A DNA stretch of 64,000 nucleotides, taken from VRUE01 sp963728045 (lineage in GTDB: Bacteria; Actinomycetota; Thermoleophilia; Solirubrobacterales; 70-9). The notes beneath the pieces are model-generated. The model was not told where the DNA came from. It did no database searches and saw only the letters and a list, made by a program, of their open reading frames with translations. Position numbers and translations under genes: made by a program. The stretch covers positions 1,178,001 to 1,242,000 of the forward strand of contig CAVSIE010000002.1 in assembly GCA_963728045.1 (NCBI GenBank), written 5' to 3'. Positions 40,010 through 49,330 of this stretch are shown piece after piece (positions within the stretch are counted from its first letter, which is position 1; each line of letters begins with the position of its first letter).

Positions 40010-41771
40010 TTATGCGTACAGCGCCTCGATCTCCGCTTCGTACTTGCGCTCGATCGGCCGCCGCTTCAGCTTCATCGTCGGCGTCAGCTCCTCGCCGCCG
40101 GGCGCCCACTCGTCCGCCAGGACCTCGTAGCGCTTGATCTGCTCGACCCGCGAGAGGCGCGCGTTCGCCGCCTCGACCGCCTGCTCGATCTCCGCGACGA
40201 TCGCCGGGTCGTCTGCGGAGGCGCCGCGGGCGGCGAGCGTTTCGGGGTCGAGCGTGATCAGCGCGACGTTGTAGGGGCGGTTGTCGCCGATCGCCACCGC
40301 CTGGGCGATCAGGGTCGAGGCCGCCTTCAGCTTCGCCTCGATGTTGGCGGGCGACATGTTCTTGCCCGCCGCGTTGATGATCAGCTCCTTCTTGCGGTCG
40401 ACGATCCGCAGGTAGCCCTCCTCGTCGAATTCGCCGATGTCGCCGGTCAGCAGCCAGCCGTCCTCGGTGAACGTCTCGGCCGTCTTCTCGGGCATGTTGC
40501 GGTAGCCCTTCATCACCTGCGGGCCGCGCACCATCACCTCGCCGTCCTCGGCCAGCTTCACCTCGGTGTCCGGGATCGGCGGGCCGACGGTGCCGACCCG
40601 CATCCCGCCCGGGCGGGTTCAGCGTCGTGATCGCGGTCGTCTCCGACATCCCCCAGGTCTCGCGGATCTCGATCCCGAGCGCGAGGAAGAACTCGAGCAC
40701 CTCGGGCGGCGTCGGCGCTGCCCCGACCACGAACGATTCGACTTCGTCGAGGCCGAGCATCGAGCGGATCCTCGAGAGGACCTGCTCGTCGGCGTGCTCC
40801 CACTCGGCCTGCAGCTCGTTCGGCACGCCGCCGTCCATGTAGGCGGCGGCTCGGCGGCGGCCCGACCTCGATCGCCGCCTCGGTCGCCTCGCGTTTGGCC
40901 TCGTCCGGCTCGGCTGCGATGCCGATCTCGAGCGCCGCCTTCAGCTTCTCCCAGATCCGCGGCACCCCGCCCCAGACGGTCGGCTTGACCTCGATCGAGT
41001 AGGCGACCATCTGCGCGCGGGTCCGGGCAGCAGTAGACGCAGTTGCCGTAGATCATCTGGGCGTAGAGCCCGGCCCAGCGGTCGGCGATGTGGGCGCTGG
41101 GCAGGAAGGAGATCATCCGCCCGCCGGGTTTGGTCTGCTGAACCGCGTCGCAGGCCCGCCAGACGGCGACCATGTTGGCGTGGGTCAGCTGCACGCCCTT
41201 GGGCGGGCCGGTGGTGCCCGGAGGTGTAGATCAGGCAGAGCACGTCCTCGGGCTCGACCGCCCGCCAGGCGGCCTCGAAGTCGAAGTCGGGCTCGCCCAT
41301 CGCCTCCAGCTCCTCGATCGAGATCGTCCCCTCGGGCGCTTCGCCGTCGATCGACGACGACGTGCTCGAGGCGTCGTCGACCTGCTCGCGCGCCGCCAGC
41401 ACGGTCTCGAGGAAAGCCTGCTCGGTGACGATCACTCTGTTCTCCGCGTCGCGCACCACGTACTCGACCTGCTCCGGCGAGGAGGTGTTGTAGACCGAGA
41501 AGCAGGTCGCCCCCAGGTGCATCGCGGCGGCATCGGTGAGGTGCAGAGCGGGTCGGTTGACAAGCATGAAGCCGACCGTGTCGCCCCGTCCCACGCCAAG
41601 CTTCGCCAATCCCGCCGCGCGCTTGCGCACCGTCTCGGCGTAGTCCTGCCAGCTGGCTTCGTACTCGGTGTCCTTCAACCGCAGCGCTGGACTGTCAGCC
41701 CACTCCTCCGCGGTGAGCTGAAAAGCCTCACACATCGTCGTCGCAGAAAGTGCGCGTGGCCTCCCGTCCAT
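40010..41771 (-). CDS. Long-chain acyl-CoA ligase, FadD15-like (several frameshifts)
   Basis: About 588 residues when bridged. It adenylates fatty acids and ligates CoA. The N-terminal part reads MCEAFQLTAEEWADSPALRL. Landmarks downstream are SFLPSAHIADRWAGLYAQMI, ETWGMSETTAITTLNPPGR, VGTVGPPIPDTEVKLAEDGE, GWLLTGDIGEFDEEGYLRIV, DRKKELIINAAGKNMSPANI and a C-terminal TPTMKLKRRPIERKY. Frameshifts are near 41218, 41018, 40861 and 40604. At 41218 the invariant YTSGTTGPPKG reads YTSGHHRPAQG because of one extra G. An upstream pair of compensating shifts near 41355-41380 is likely. It begins 20 bases past nuoN. The start is ATG at 41771; ATG at 41735 is an alternative. Confidence 0.85.
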
Positions 41772-41791
41772 GGAGGCGACGATACCGGCCC

Positions 41792-43289
41792 CTAAGGGAA
41801 GAGCGAGGCGCCGGCGTGCTCGGCGAACTCGACCAGCGGCTGCGGGATGACGCCGAAGAAGACGACTGCGGCAGCGGCGAGGACGGCGGGGGCGATGAGG
41901 TAGAGCCGGCGGCCGGCCTCGGGGTCGGTCGGGTCGGCCTCCGGTGAGGCGCCGGCGATCGCCGGCGCTGCGTCTCAGCGTCCGGGCGCATCCACATCGC
42001 TGCCACCACGCGCAGGTAGTAGGCGAGCGAGATCATCGTCCCGACCGCGATGAAGACCGCGAGCCAGGTGTAGTCGCCCTCGACCAGCGCCTCGATCAGG
42101 TAGAGCTTGCCGATGAAGCCCGCGGTCGCCGGCAGCCCGGCGAGGCCGAGCATCGAGATCGTCAGCGGCCAGGCGAGCAGCGGCCGCTCCGCTGCCGAGG
42201 CCGCGCACCGCGCTCGAGGTCTGTCGCCGTGCGGGGTCTCGCGCTCGCGGGCGACGATCACGGCGAAGGCGGCGAGGTTCATGAAGGCGTAGGCGGCGAG
42301 GTAGAAGACGAGCGCATTGACGCCGGCCTCGCTGGCGACGACCAGGCCGCCGAGGATGTAGCCGGCCTGGGCGATGCCGGAGTAGCCCAGCAGCCGCTTC
42401 AGCGAGCGCTGGCCGAGCGCGCCGACGTTGCCGATCACGATCGAGGCGGCGGCGAGCACGGCCAGCGCCGGCTGCCACTCGTCGGCCTGGGGCAGCAGGG
42501 CGACGTCGAAGAAGCGGACGAAGACGGCGAAGGCCGCGGCCTTGGTGGCGACGGCCATGAAGCCGGTGATCGGCGTCGGCGCGCCCTCGTAGACGTCGGG
42601 CGTCCACTGGTGGAAGGGGGCGATCGAGGTCTTGAAGGCGAGCCCGACGCCGGCCAGCGCGATCCCGATCAGGACCAGCGGGTCGCCGAGGACTCCCTCC
42701 TGCGCGATGCCGGTGGCGATTCCGACGAAGTCGGTGGAGCCCGATCCGCCGTAGAGGAAGGCCATCCCGTAGAGCAGCGTCGCCGAGCCGAGCGAGCCGA
42801 CGATCAGGTACTTCAGCCCCGACTCGAGCGAGCGCTCGTGGCGCAGGTTGGTCGCGCAGAGGATGTAGAGGGGGATCGAGAGGGTCTCGATCGCGATGAA
42901 GAAGCTGACCAGGTTCTGGGCCTGCGCCAGCAGCACCATGCCCAGCACCGAGCCGAGCAGCAGCGCGTGGTACTCGCCCGAGCCTGCCTCCTCGGCGGCG
43001 GGCTCGCGGAGCGAGAGCAGCACCGTGGCCGCCGCCATCAGGAGCGACGATCAGCGAGATCGAGATCGCCAGGTCGTCGAGCCGCAGCGCCCCGGCGACG
43101 AGGTCGGTTGGGTCGTTCCAGCGCCAGACCAGCAGACCGGCGGCGGTCGCGAGGGTGAGCAGCGTCAGCCCCGGCGCGCTGCGACGCAGCGGTGAAGACG
43201 GCGCTGAGCAGCACCACGCAGACGCCCACGGTGAGCGCGATCAGCGGCGAGAGGCCGGCGTAGTCGATGTGGGGGGCATCGAAGTTCAT
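41792..43289 (-). CDS. nuoN: NADH-quinone oxidoreductase subunit N (three frameshifts)
   Basis: Antiporter-like membrane subunit of complex I, about 499 residues when bridged. The start MNFDAPHIDYAGLSPLIALT overlaps nuoM by four bases. Core segments seen are SFFIAIETLSIPLYILCATN, TSIAPFHQWTPDVYEGAPTP (with the Lys/His pair) and LKRLLGYSGIAQAGYILGGL. The frame shifts near 43190 and 43047 in the N-terminal helices and near 41968 close to the end. After the last, the other frame gives RRLYLIAPAVLAAAAVVFFG and a sensible C-terminus at the TAG at 41792. It is the last nuo gene. Confidence 0.9.
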
Positions 43290-44863
43290 GGGGCGGGAGT
43301 AATCAGGCGTTTGGCCAGTGCGGGGGAAAGACAGGGCGGCTCGCCGGCGTTAAGCGCTTCATCCAGCTCTGCCACCGTCGAGTGGTTCTCGCCTTGGGCT
43401 ACGCAAGTCGAGGCCACGGCGCGAGTTACGGACTGGTTGGTCCGCTTCAAGATCAGCTGCGGGTAAAGAGCGAGGGCGACGATGCAGGCGACCAGCGGCA
43501 CGAGGACGAGGCCGTCGCGGAGGCCGATCTCGCGCGACTCGGTCCCCTCTGGCCTGCGGTTGTGCATCGTCCGCTGGTAGAGGCGCAGCGCGTAGTAGGC
43601 CGACAGCGCGACGCCGACGATCGCGACGAAGGCGAAGACGATCTTCGAGTTGAAGAGGCCGTTGAGGATGTAGAACTCGCCGACGAAGTTGGCCGATCCG
43701 GGCATCGCCAGCGTCGCCAGGGTGACGATCAGGAAGAGCGCCGCCAGGACCGGCGCCCGGGTCGCCATTCCGCCCATCTCGCGCAGGTCCTCGCTGCCGC
43801 TACGCTCGGCCAGCAGGGCGACGATGATGAAGAGCGGCGCGACGACGAGGCCGTGGTTGACCATCTGCAGCACCGCGCCGTCGGCCCCGTCGGCGCGCAG
43901 GGCGAAGATCCCGGCGGTGATGAAGCCGAGCTGGGCGATCGAGGAGTAGCCGGCGACCAGCCGCACGTTGGTCTGGGTGAAGGCCATCACCGAGCCGTAG
44001 AGGATCGAGGCGAGGGCGATCACCAGGACGACCTCCTGGAACTCGACCGTGGCGTTGGGGAAGAGCGGCAGCACCACACGCAGGAAGCCGTAGGCGCCGA
44101 CCTTGGCGAGGACGCCGGAGAAGACTGCCAGCACCGGCAGCGGCGCCGCCCGGTAGGCGTCGGGCATCCAGCCGTGCAGGAGGAAAGCCGGCATCTTGAC
44201 CAGGAAGGCCGCGGCGAAGAACCAGAAGATCCAGCGCTGGCTGCCCTCGCCGAGCGGCTGCTGGGCCAGCTCGGCGATCGAGAAGGTGATGTCGCCGCCG
44301 CCGGCCGCGATCACCCCGGTCGCGATCGCCGCGACCAGCATCAGCAGTGAGCCGATCAGGGTGTAGACGATCATCTTCAGCGTCGCCGCCGAGGCGGTGA
44401 CGCCGTCGGGCCGGTCCGTCCCCCAGGCGCCGAAGAGGAAGTAGAACGGGACCAGCATCAGGTCGAAGAAGAGGACGAAGAGGAGCAGGTCCTGGGCGAG
44501 GAAGGCGCCCAGGGTCGCGGTCTCGCCGAGCAGCATCATCAGGAAGAAGAGGTGGGGGCGCTCCTGCTCGCGCAGCGCCGCGAAAGCCGTGCCGCCCAGC
44601 CAGAGCAGCGCCGTCAGCAGGATCAGGAAGACGTTGAGCCCGTCGACGCCGAGGCTGTAGTCGACGCCGAGGCCCGGGATCCACTCGACCTCGACCGTGT
44701 CCTGGAGCCCGGCGGCGCCGGAGTCGAAGCCGGCGAGCACGGCGACCGCCAGCGCCAGCGTCACACCCGTTCCCAGTGTCGCCCACCAGCCGGTCAGCCG
44801 CTTCGGCAGGAAGAGGCCGATGAGGCCGAAGGCGAGCGGTGTCCAGAGCAGCGAGTTGGTCAT
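43286..44863 (-). CDS. nuoM: NADH-quinone oxidoreductase subunit M
   Basis: A 525-residue antiporter-like subunit of complex I with about 14 helices. Landmarks: SLGVDGLNVFLILLTALLWL, FFDLMLVPFYFLFGAWGTDR (with the conserved helix 5 Glu replaced by Asp-Leu-Met context), TLKMIVYTLIGSLLMLVA, PAFLLHGWMPDAYRAAPLPV and AGYSSIAQLGFITAGIFAL. The C-terminal 50 residues are hydrophilic (TCVAQGENHSTVAELDEALN), longer than E. coli NuoM. The start is ATG at 44861-44863, overlapping nuoL. The frame is intact. Confidence 0.94.
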   Translation of the reverse strand: MTNSLLWTPLAFGLIGLFLPKRLTGWWATLGTGVTLALAVAVLAGFDSGAAGLQDTVEVEWIPGLGVDYSLGVDGLNVFLILLTALLWLGGTAFAALREQERPHLFFLMMLLGETATLGAFLAQDLLLFVLFFDLMLVPFYFLFGAWGTDRPDGVTASAATLKMIVYTLIGSLLMLVAAIATGVIAAGGGDITFSIAELAQQPLGEGSQRWIFWFFAAAFLVKMPAFLLHGWMPDAYRAAPLPVLAVFSGVLAKVGAYGFLRVVLPLFPNATVEFQEVVLVIALASILYGSVMAFTQTNVRLVAGYSSIAQLGFITAGIFALRADGADGAVLQMVNHGLVVAPLFIIVALLAERSGSEDLREMGGMATRAPVLAALFLIVTLATLAMPGSANFVGEFYILNGLFNSKIVFAFVAIVGVALSAYYALRLYQRTMHNRRPEGTESREIGLRDGLVLVPLVACIVALALYPQLILKRTNQSVTRAVASTCVAQGENHSTVAELDEALNAGEPPCLSPALAKRLITPAP

Positions 44864-46869
44864 GAGCCGGCGAGCAGGAAGTAGAGGGCGAGCCCGGCGA
44901 AGCCGGCGATCAGGAACAGCGCGTAGCTGCGCACGAAGCCGCTCTGCACGACGCGGACGATGCCGCCGGCGCCGCGCACCGTCTCCGCCGTGCCGGTGAC
45001 CAGGCCGTCGACGACGAGTCGCTCGAAGGTGCGGTCGGCGAAGCGGCCGATCGCCAGCGCCGGCCGCACCACGAGGAAGTCGATCGCCTCGTCGAAGTAC
45101 CACTTGTTGAGGAAGAGCAGGTAGGCGGGGCGGAAGCGCCGGCGCAGGAGCGCCGGCAGCGCCGGCTGCCGGATCCAGAGCAGGTAGGAGAGGGCGATCC
45201 CGATGAACGTGATCGCGGCGCCGACGCCGAGACCCTCCCACTCGTGAGCGACCGTGGGGTGGATTGCGTCCAGCGGCGAGTCGTGGAAGGCGGGCTCGAG
45301 GAAGCCGAAGATGACGTTGTCGACGCCCGGCACCTGGAGCAGCCCGGCGAAGAGCGCGCCGAAGCCGAGCAGCGCCATCGCGATCGCCATCGGCCGCGAC
45401 TGCTCGGCGATGTGGTGCTCGGCGCCGGGGAAGCCCACCCCTGTGTCCTCCTTCTCACCTGTGGCTGGATTCTCCGGCTCGGCGTGGAAGACGTGGCCGG
45501 TGTCGATCAGCGCCTGCGCCTCCTCGCAGGGCTTGCCGGGAAGGACCCGGAAGACCAGGCGGAAGGTGTAGAGCACGGTGAGCAGGGCGCCGGCGTAGCC
45601 GCCGATCGCCATCCACGTGTACATCCCTCCCCGCGCCTCGGCGTAGGCGAGGATCGAGTCCTTGGAGAAGAAGCCGGATGTGCCGGGGAAGGCGGCCAGG
45701 GCCAGGCCGCCGATCAGGAGCATGATCGAGGTGAAGCGCATCGCCCGCCAGAAGCCGCTCATCCGGTCGATGTCCTGGCGGTTCGCCATCGCGGCGATGA
45801 TCGAGCCGGCCGACATGAAGAGCAGCGCCTTGAAGAAGGCGTGGGTCATCAGGTGGAAGAGGCCGGCCGAGTAGGCGCCGATCGAGACGCCCATGATCAT
45901 GTAGCCGATCTGGCTCATCGTCGAGTAGGCGATCACCCGCTTCAGGTCGGTCTGCGCGAGGGCGATCGTGCCGGCGATCAGCAGGGTTGCCAGGCCGGTG
46001 AAGGCGGCGATGTCGGCGGCGGTCGGGGCTAGGTAGAAGAGGATGTTGGTGCGGGCGATCAGGTAGACGCCGGCGGTCACCATCGTCGCCGCGTGGATCA
46101 GGGCGGAGACCGGGGTCGGGCCCTCCATCGCGTCGGGCAGCCAGGTGTGGAACGGGATCTGCGCCGACTTGGCGAAGGCGCCTACCAGCAGCAGCAGGCA
46201 GATCGCGGTGATCGTCCACTCACCACGCTGGAAGGCCTCGGGCGCCGCGGCGAATACCGCCTCGTAGTCCAGGACGCCGAGCTCACGGACGATCAGGAAG
46301 GCGGCCAAGACGAGGCCGATGTCGCCGACCACGTTGATCACGAAGGCCTTCATCCCGGCTCCGGTCGCGGTCGTGCGCCGGTACCAGAAGCTGATCAGCG
46401 CGTAGGAGGCGAAGCCGACGAAGGCCCAGCCGACGATCAGCAGCACGAAGTTGCCGGCGAGGACCAGCAGCAGCATCGAGAAGACGAAGAAGTTGAGGTA
46501 GGCGAAGAAGCGCCGGTAGCCCTCGTCGGACTGCATGTAGCCGAACGAGTAGAGGTGGATCAGGGTCGAGACCCCGGTGACGACCAGGATCATGAATGTG
46601 GAGAGCTGGTCGACGTAGATGCCGAGCTTGATGTCGAGCCCGCCGGCGTTGGCATAGTCCCAGAGCGAGGAGGCGTGGTGGCGCGCGTCGGGCTCGTCGC
46701 CGAGCAGGCTGAGGAGGACGCCGATCGAGCAGGCGAAGGCGAGGCCGATCGCGGCGGTGCCGATCATGCCTGCCACCCGCGCCGGGATCGCCCGGAAGCC
46801 GACCGAGATCACGACCGAGCCGAGCAGCGGCAGGAGCAGGACCAGCCAGGCCCAGGAGGTGGCGCTCAT
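44860..46869 (-). CDS. nuoL: NADH-quinone oxidoreductase subunit L
   Basis: A 669-residue antiporter-like subunit with the long C-terminal lateral helix. Landmarks: GGLDIKLGIYVDQLSTFMIL, YLNFFVFSMLLLVLAGNFVL, the helix 5 Glu/Lys region GWAFVGFASYALISFWYRRT, FAKSAQIPFHTWLPDAMEGP and YSTMSQIGYMIMGVSIGAYS. A hydrophilic loop at about residues 455-490 (DTGHVFHAEPENPATGEKED) precedes the last helices. It overlaps nuoK and nuoM by four bases each. The frame is intact. Confidence 0.95.
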   Translation of the reverse strand: MSATSWAWLVLLLPLLGSVVISVGFRAIPARVAGMIGTAAIGLAFACSIGVLLSLLGDEPDARHHASSLWDYANAGGLDIKLGIYVDQLSTFMILVVTGVSTLIHLYSFGYMQSDEGYRRFFAYLNFFVFSMLLLVLAGNFVLLIVGWAFVGFASYALISFWYRRTTATGAGMKAFVINVVGDIGLVLAAFLIVRELGVLDYEAVFAAAPEAFQRGEWTITAICLLLLVGAFAKSAQIPFHTWLPDAMEGPTPVSALIHAATMVTAGVYLIARTNILFYLAPTAADIAAFTGLATLLIAGTIALAQTDLKRVIAYSTMSQIGYMIMGVSIGAYSAGLFHLMTHAFFKALLFMSAGSIIAAMANRQDIDRMSGFWRAMRFTSIMLLIGGLALAAFPGTSGFFSKDSILAYAEARGGMYTWMAIGGYAGALLTVLYTFRLVFRVLPGKPCEEAQALIDTGHVFHAEPENPATGEKEDTGVGFPGAEHHIAEQSRPMAIAMALLGFGALFAGLLQVPGVDNVIFGFLEPAFHDSPLDAIHPTVAHEWEGLGVGAAITFIGIALSYLLWIRQPALPALLRRRFRPAYLLFLNKWYFDEAIDFLVVRPALAIGRFADRTFERLVVDGLVTGTAETVRGAGGIVRVVQSGFVRSYALFLIAGFAGLALYFLLAGS

Positions 46870-47165
46870 CCGCGCAGCGTCCTCAGCTCGTCGACGTCGA
46901 GCGGCAGCTTGCGACGGTAGATCGCGACGATCAGGCCGAGCCCGATCACGACCTCACAGGCGGCGACGACCATCACGATCACGGCGAAGACCTGGCCCTC
47001 CTGGTTGCCGACCATGCGGCTGAAGGCGACCAGGGCCAGGTTGCCGGCGTTGAGCATCAGCTCGAGGCAGAGCAGGATCACGATCGGGCTGCGCCTGATG
47101 AGGATCCCCATCGCGCCTACTGCGAAGAGGAGGGAGGAGAGGACGATGTACCACTCGATGTTCAT
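46866..47165 (-). CDS. nuoK: NADH-quinone oxidoreductase subunit K
   Basis: A 99-residue three-helix membrane subunit. NIEWYIVLSSLLFAVGAMGI is followed by RRSPIVILLCLELMLNAGNL, with the conserved Glu in the second helix, and VIVMVVAACEVVIGLGLIVA with the Glu of the third. Both glutamates belong to the proton path. The ATG at 47163-47165 abuts the left arm of palindrome D copy 1, so the leader before nuoK is highly structured. It overlaps nuoL by four bases. Confidence 0.95.
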   Translation of the reverse strand: MNIEWYIVLSSLLFAVGAMGILIRRSPIVILLCLELMLNAGNLALVAFSRMVGNQEGQVFAVIVMVVAACEVVIGLGLIVAIYRRKLPLDVDELRTLRG

Positions 47166-47779
47166 GGGGAGGTCGACACCCCCTCCTCACTCGCAACTCG
47201 TCGCTGGGGAGGTTTAGTGCTGGCGCCCGCACCGCCCCCCTCCTCCCGCGCAAAACGTGAGGAGGGGGCCTCGACCTCCCTACGACGCGCAGCGAGGACC
47301 ACGGCCCCGACTGCCGCGAGGAGGAGCAGGATCGAAGAGGCCTCGAAGGCGAGCAGGAATCGCTCTAGAAGCAAGGTGCCGATTGCGGCGGGGTCGCCGA
47401 AGCCTGGGTTGACGTCGGGGCCGTCGGCGCCGAGCGCCACCAGGGAGGAGCCGAGGACGGCTATCGAGAGCTCGACGAAGAGGGCGGCGCCGAGCAGCGG
47501 GGCTAGGAAGCGCTGGCCCGGGATCGGCTCCCAGGCGGGCTCGGGATCGTCGCCGACGTAGGCGACGACGAAGACGTAGAGGACCATTACCGCGCCGGCG
47601 TAGACGACGACCTGGGCAGCCGCGACGAAGGCCGCGGTCAGCAGCAGGAAGAGGACTGCCAGCGAGAAGAGGTGGACGATCAGCGCCAGCACGCCGAAGA
47701 GCGGGTTGCGCATCAGGACGACGCCGATCGCTCCCCCCAGCGCCCCCAGCGCCGCAGCGAAGAAGAGGATCTCTTCCAC
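47162..47779 (-). CDS. nuoJ: NADH-quinone oxidoreductase subunit J with palindrome-encoded C-terminal tail
   Basis: A 205-residue membrane subunit. The five helices span about residues 1-165, including AAQVVVYAGAVMVLYVFVVA with the conserved pi-bulge helix. The remaining 40 residues (EAPSSRFAREEGGG... PPQRRVASEEGVSTSP) are encoded by palindromic element D copy 1 and have no counterpart in the family as I know it. The same peptide pattern occurs within NuoG. The start is GTG at 47777-47779, overlapping the nuoI stop by one base. The stop overlaps nuoK. Confidence 0.92.
   Translation of the reverse strand: MEEILFFAAALGALGGAIGVVLMRNPLFGVLALIVHLFSLAVLFLLLTAAFVAAAQVVVYAGAVMVLYVFVVAYVGDDPEPAWEPIPGQRFLAPLLGAALFVELSIAVLGSSLVALGADGPDVNPGFGDPAAIGTLLLERFLLAFEASSILLLLAAVGAVVLAARRREVEAPSSRFAREEGGGAGASTKPPQRRVASEEGVSTSP
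47166..47281. repeat. Palindromic element family D, copy 1 (in nuoJ)
   Basis: A 25-bp left arm (47166-47190) and the right arm (47257-47281) are complementary with three mismatches. The core on the plus strand reads CTCGCAACTCGTCGCTG after the left arm and CTCCTCCCGCGCAAAACGTG before the right. The second copy in nuoG (49645-49744) shares both core segments, orientation and approximate length. It is in frame, encodes the NuoJ tail, and lies directly upstream of the nuoK start codon. Confidence 0.9.
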
Positions 47780-48321
47780 TACTCGCCCTCCCGCCTCAGC
47801 GGCGTCCGCTCGATCGGCTCGGCGAGCAGCATCTCCTTGGTGAAGATCAGGTCGGTGCGGTCGTAGTCGGCCATCTCGTAGTCGTGGCCCATCGTGATCG
47901 CGTCGAAGGGGCAGGCGATCTCGCAATAGCCGCAGAAGATGCAGCGCGAGATGTTGATCTCGTAGACCGCGGCGTAGCGCTCGCCGGCCGAGACGCGGTC
48001 GCCGGGAATGTTCTCGGCGGCGACGACGCGGATGCAGTCGGCCGGGCAGGCGGCGGCGCAGAGCGAGCAGCCGACGCACTTCTCCAGGCCGGTGTCCTCG
48101 AAGCGGTGCAGCTTGTGGCGGCCGCGGAAGCGCGGGTAGACGGGGGTCTTCTCCTCCGGGTACTGGATCGTCAGCGGCCCCTCGACCAGCCGCGCCATCG
48201 TCGTCTTCAGCCCGCGCAGGGTCTCGCCGAAGGCGCGGTAGGCGCCGCCGACCCCGCCCGGGTCCGGCCCGCGCTGGACCTCGACCACGTCCTGCTCTTT
48301 GAGATAGGGGAATTCCGTCAT
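47779..48321 (-). CDS. nuoI: NADH-quinone oxidoreductase subunit I
   Basis: A 180-residue peripheral subunit carrying two [4Fe-4S] clusters (N6a, N6b). Cluster ligands are CVGCSLCAAACPADC and CIFCGYCEIACPFDA, both complete. The N-terminal part (FGETLRGLKTTMARLVEGPL) contacts the membrane arm, and TIQYPEEKTPVYPRFRGRHK precedes the first cluster as usual. It starts with ATG at 48319-48321, 10 bases past nuoH, and overlaps nuoJ by one base. Confidence 0.95.
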   Translation of the reverse strand: MTEFPYLKEQDVVEVQRGPDPGGVGGAYRAFGETLRGLKTTMARLVEGPLTIQYPEEKTPVYPRFRGRHKLHRFEDTGLEKCVGCSLCAAACPADCIRVVAAENIPGDRVSAGERYAAVYEINISRCIFCGYCEIACPFDAITMGHDYEMADYDRTDLIFTKEMLLAEPIERTPLRREGE

Positions 48322-48331
48322 GAACAGGACC

Positions 48332-49330
48332 TCACGTCACCACCACCAGGACGGCGGTGATCAGGACGTTCAGCGTCGCCAGCGGCAGCAGCACCTTCCA
48401 GCCGAGGCTCATCAGCTGGTCGTAGCGCAGCCGCGGCAGGGTCGCCCGCACCCAGATGAAGACCAGCACCAGGGCGAGCATCTTGGCCAGCATCCAGACC
48501 GGGTCGAGGAAGCTCGGGCCGGGGCCCATCCAGCCGCCGAGGAAGATCGCCGCGGCGATCCCGGAGACGACGAGGATCTCCATGTACTCGACCAGGAGGA
48601 AGCTGCCGAAGCGCATGCCGCCGTACTCGGTCATGAAGCCCTGGACGAGTTCGGCGTCGGCCTCGACCAGGTCGAAGGGGGCGCGGTTCGACTCGGCGAA
48701 GCCCGCCAGCATGAAGATCAGGAAGCCGACGGCCTGGGGCACGATGAACCAGAGCTCGCCCTGGGCGTGGACGATGTCGACCAGCGAGAGCGAGCCGGCC
48801 ATCATCACCGCGCCAAGCAGGGCCAGGCCCATCGAGACCTCGTAGGAGATCAGCTGGGCGGCAGAGCGCATCGCGCCCAGGAAGCTGTACTTGGAGCCCG
48901 AGGCCCAGCCGCCGAGGACGAGGCCGTAGAAGGCGATCGAGCCGACGGCGAAGAAGTAGAGGATGCCGATCGGGACGTCGATCCCGTAGAGGCCGACGCC
49001 GTCCTGGACGTCTCCCCAGGGGATGATCGCCAGCGCCAGCACGCCGGAGAGGACTGGCAGCAGCGGCCCGAGGATGAACAGGGACGGGATTGCGTTAGCC
49101 GGCCGGAAAGCCTCCTTGCCGAGCAGCTTGCCGACGTCGGCAAGCGGCTGCAGGATCCCGAACGGGCCAACCCGGTTGGGTCCGTAGCGGTGCTGGAAGC
49201 GGCCGATCAGCTTCCGCTCCAGGACCGTCATCAGCGGCAGGATCGCGAAGATGACGCCGAAGATCACCAGCGACTTGACCACCATCACCCAGGTGGCTTC
49301 GACGTAGGTCGTGTCGGCGAGCGGCAGCAT
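48332..49330 (-). CDS. nuoH: NADH-quinone oxidoreductase subunit H
   Basis: A 332-residue membrane subunit forming much of the quinone tunnel. Landmarks are LPLMTVLERKLIGRFQHRYG, PNRVGPFGILQPLADVGKLL, the loop GWASGSKYSFLGAMRSAAQLISYEVS, and FAESNRAPFDLVEADAELVQGF with the acidic cluster. The N-terminus MLPLADTTYVEATWVMVVKS leads into helix 1. It overlaps the nuoG stop by one base. The sequence is intact and of normal length. Confidence 0.95.
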   Translation of the reverse strand: MLPLADTTYVEATWVMVVKSLVIFGVIFAILPLMTVLERKLIGRFQHRYGPNRVGPFGILQPLADVGKLLGKEAFRPANAIPSLFILGPLLPVLSGVLALAIIPWGDVQDGVGLYGIDVPIGILYFFAVGSIAFYGLVLGGWASGSKYSFLGAMRSAAQLISYEVSMGLALLGAVMMAGSLSLVDIVHAQGELWFIVPQAVGFLIFMLAGFAESNRAPFDLVEADAELVQGFMTEYGGMRFGSFLLVEYMEILVVSGIAAAIFLGGWMGPGPSFLDPVWMLAKMLALVLVFIWVRATLPRLRYDQLMSLGWKVLLPLATLNVLITAVLVVVT

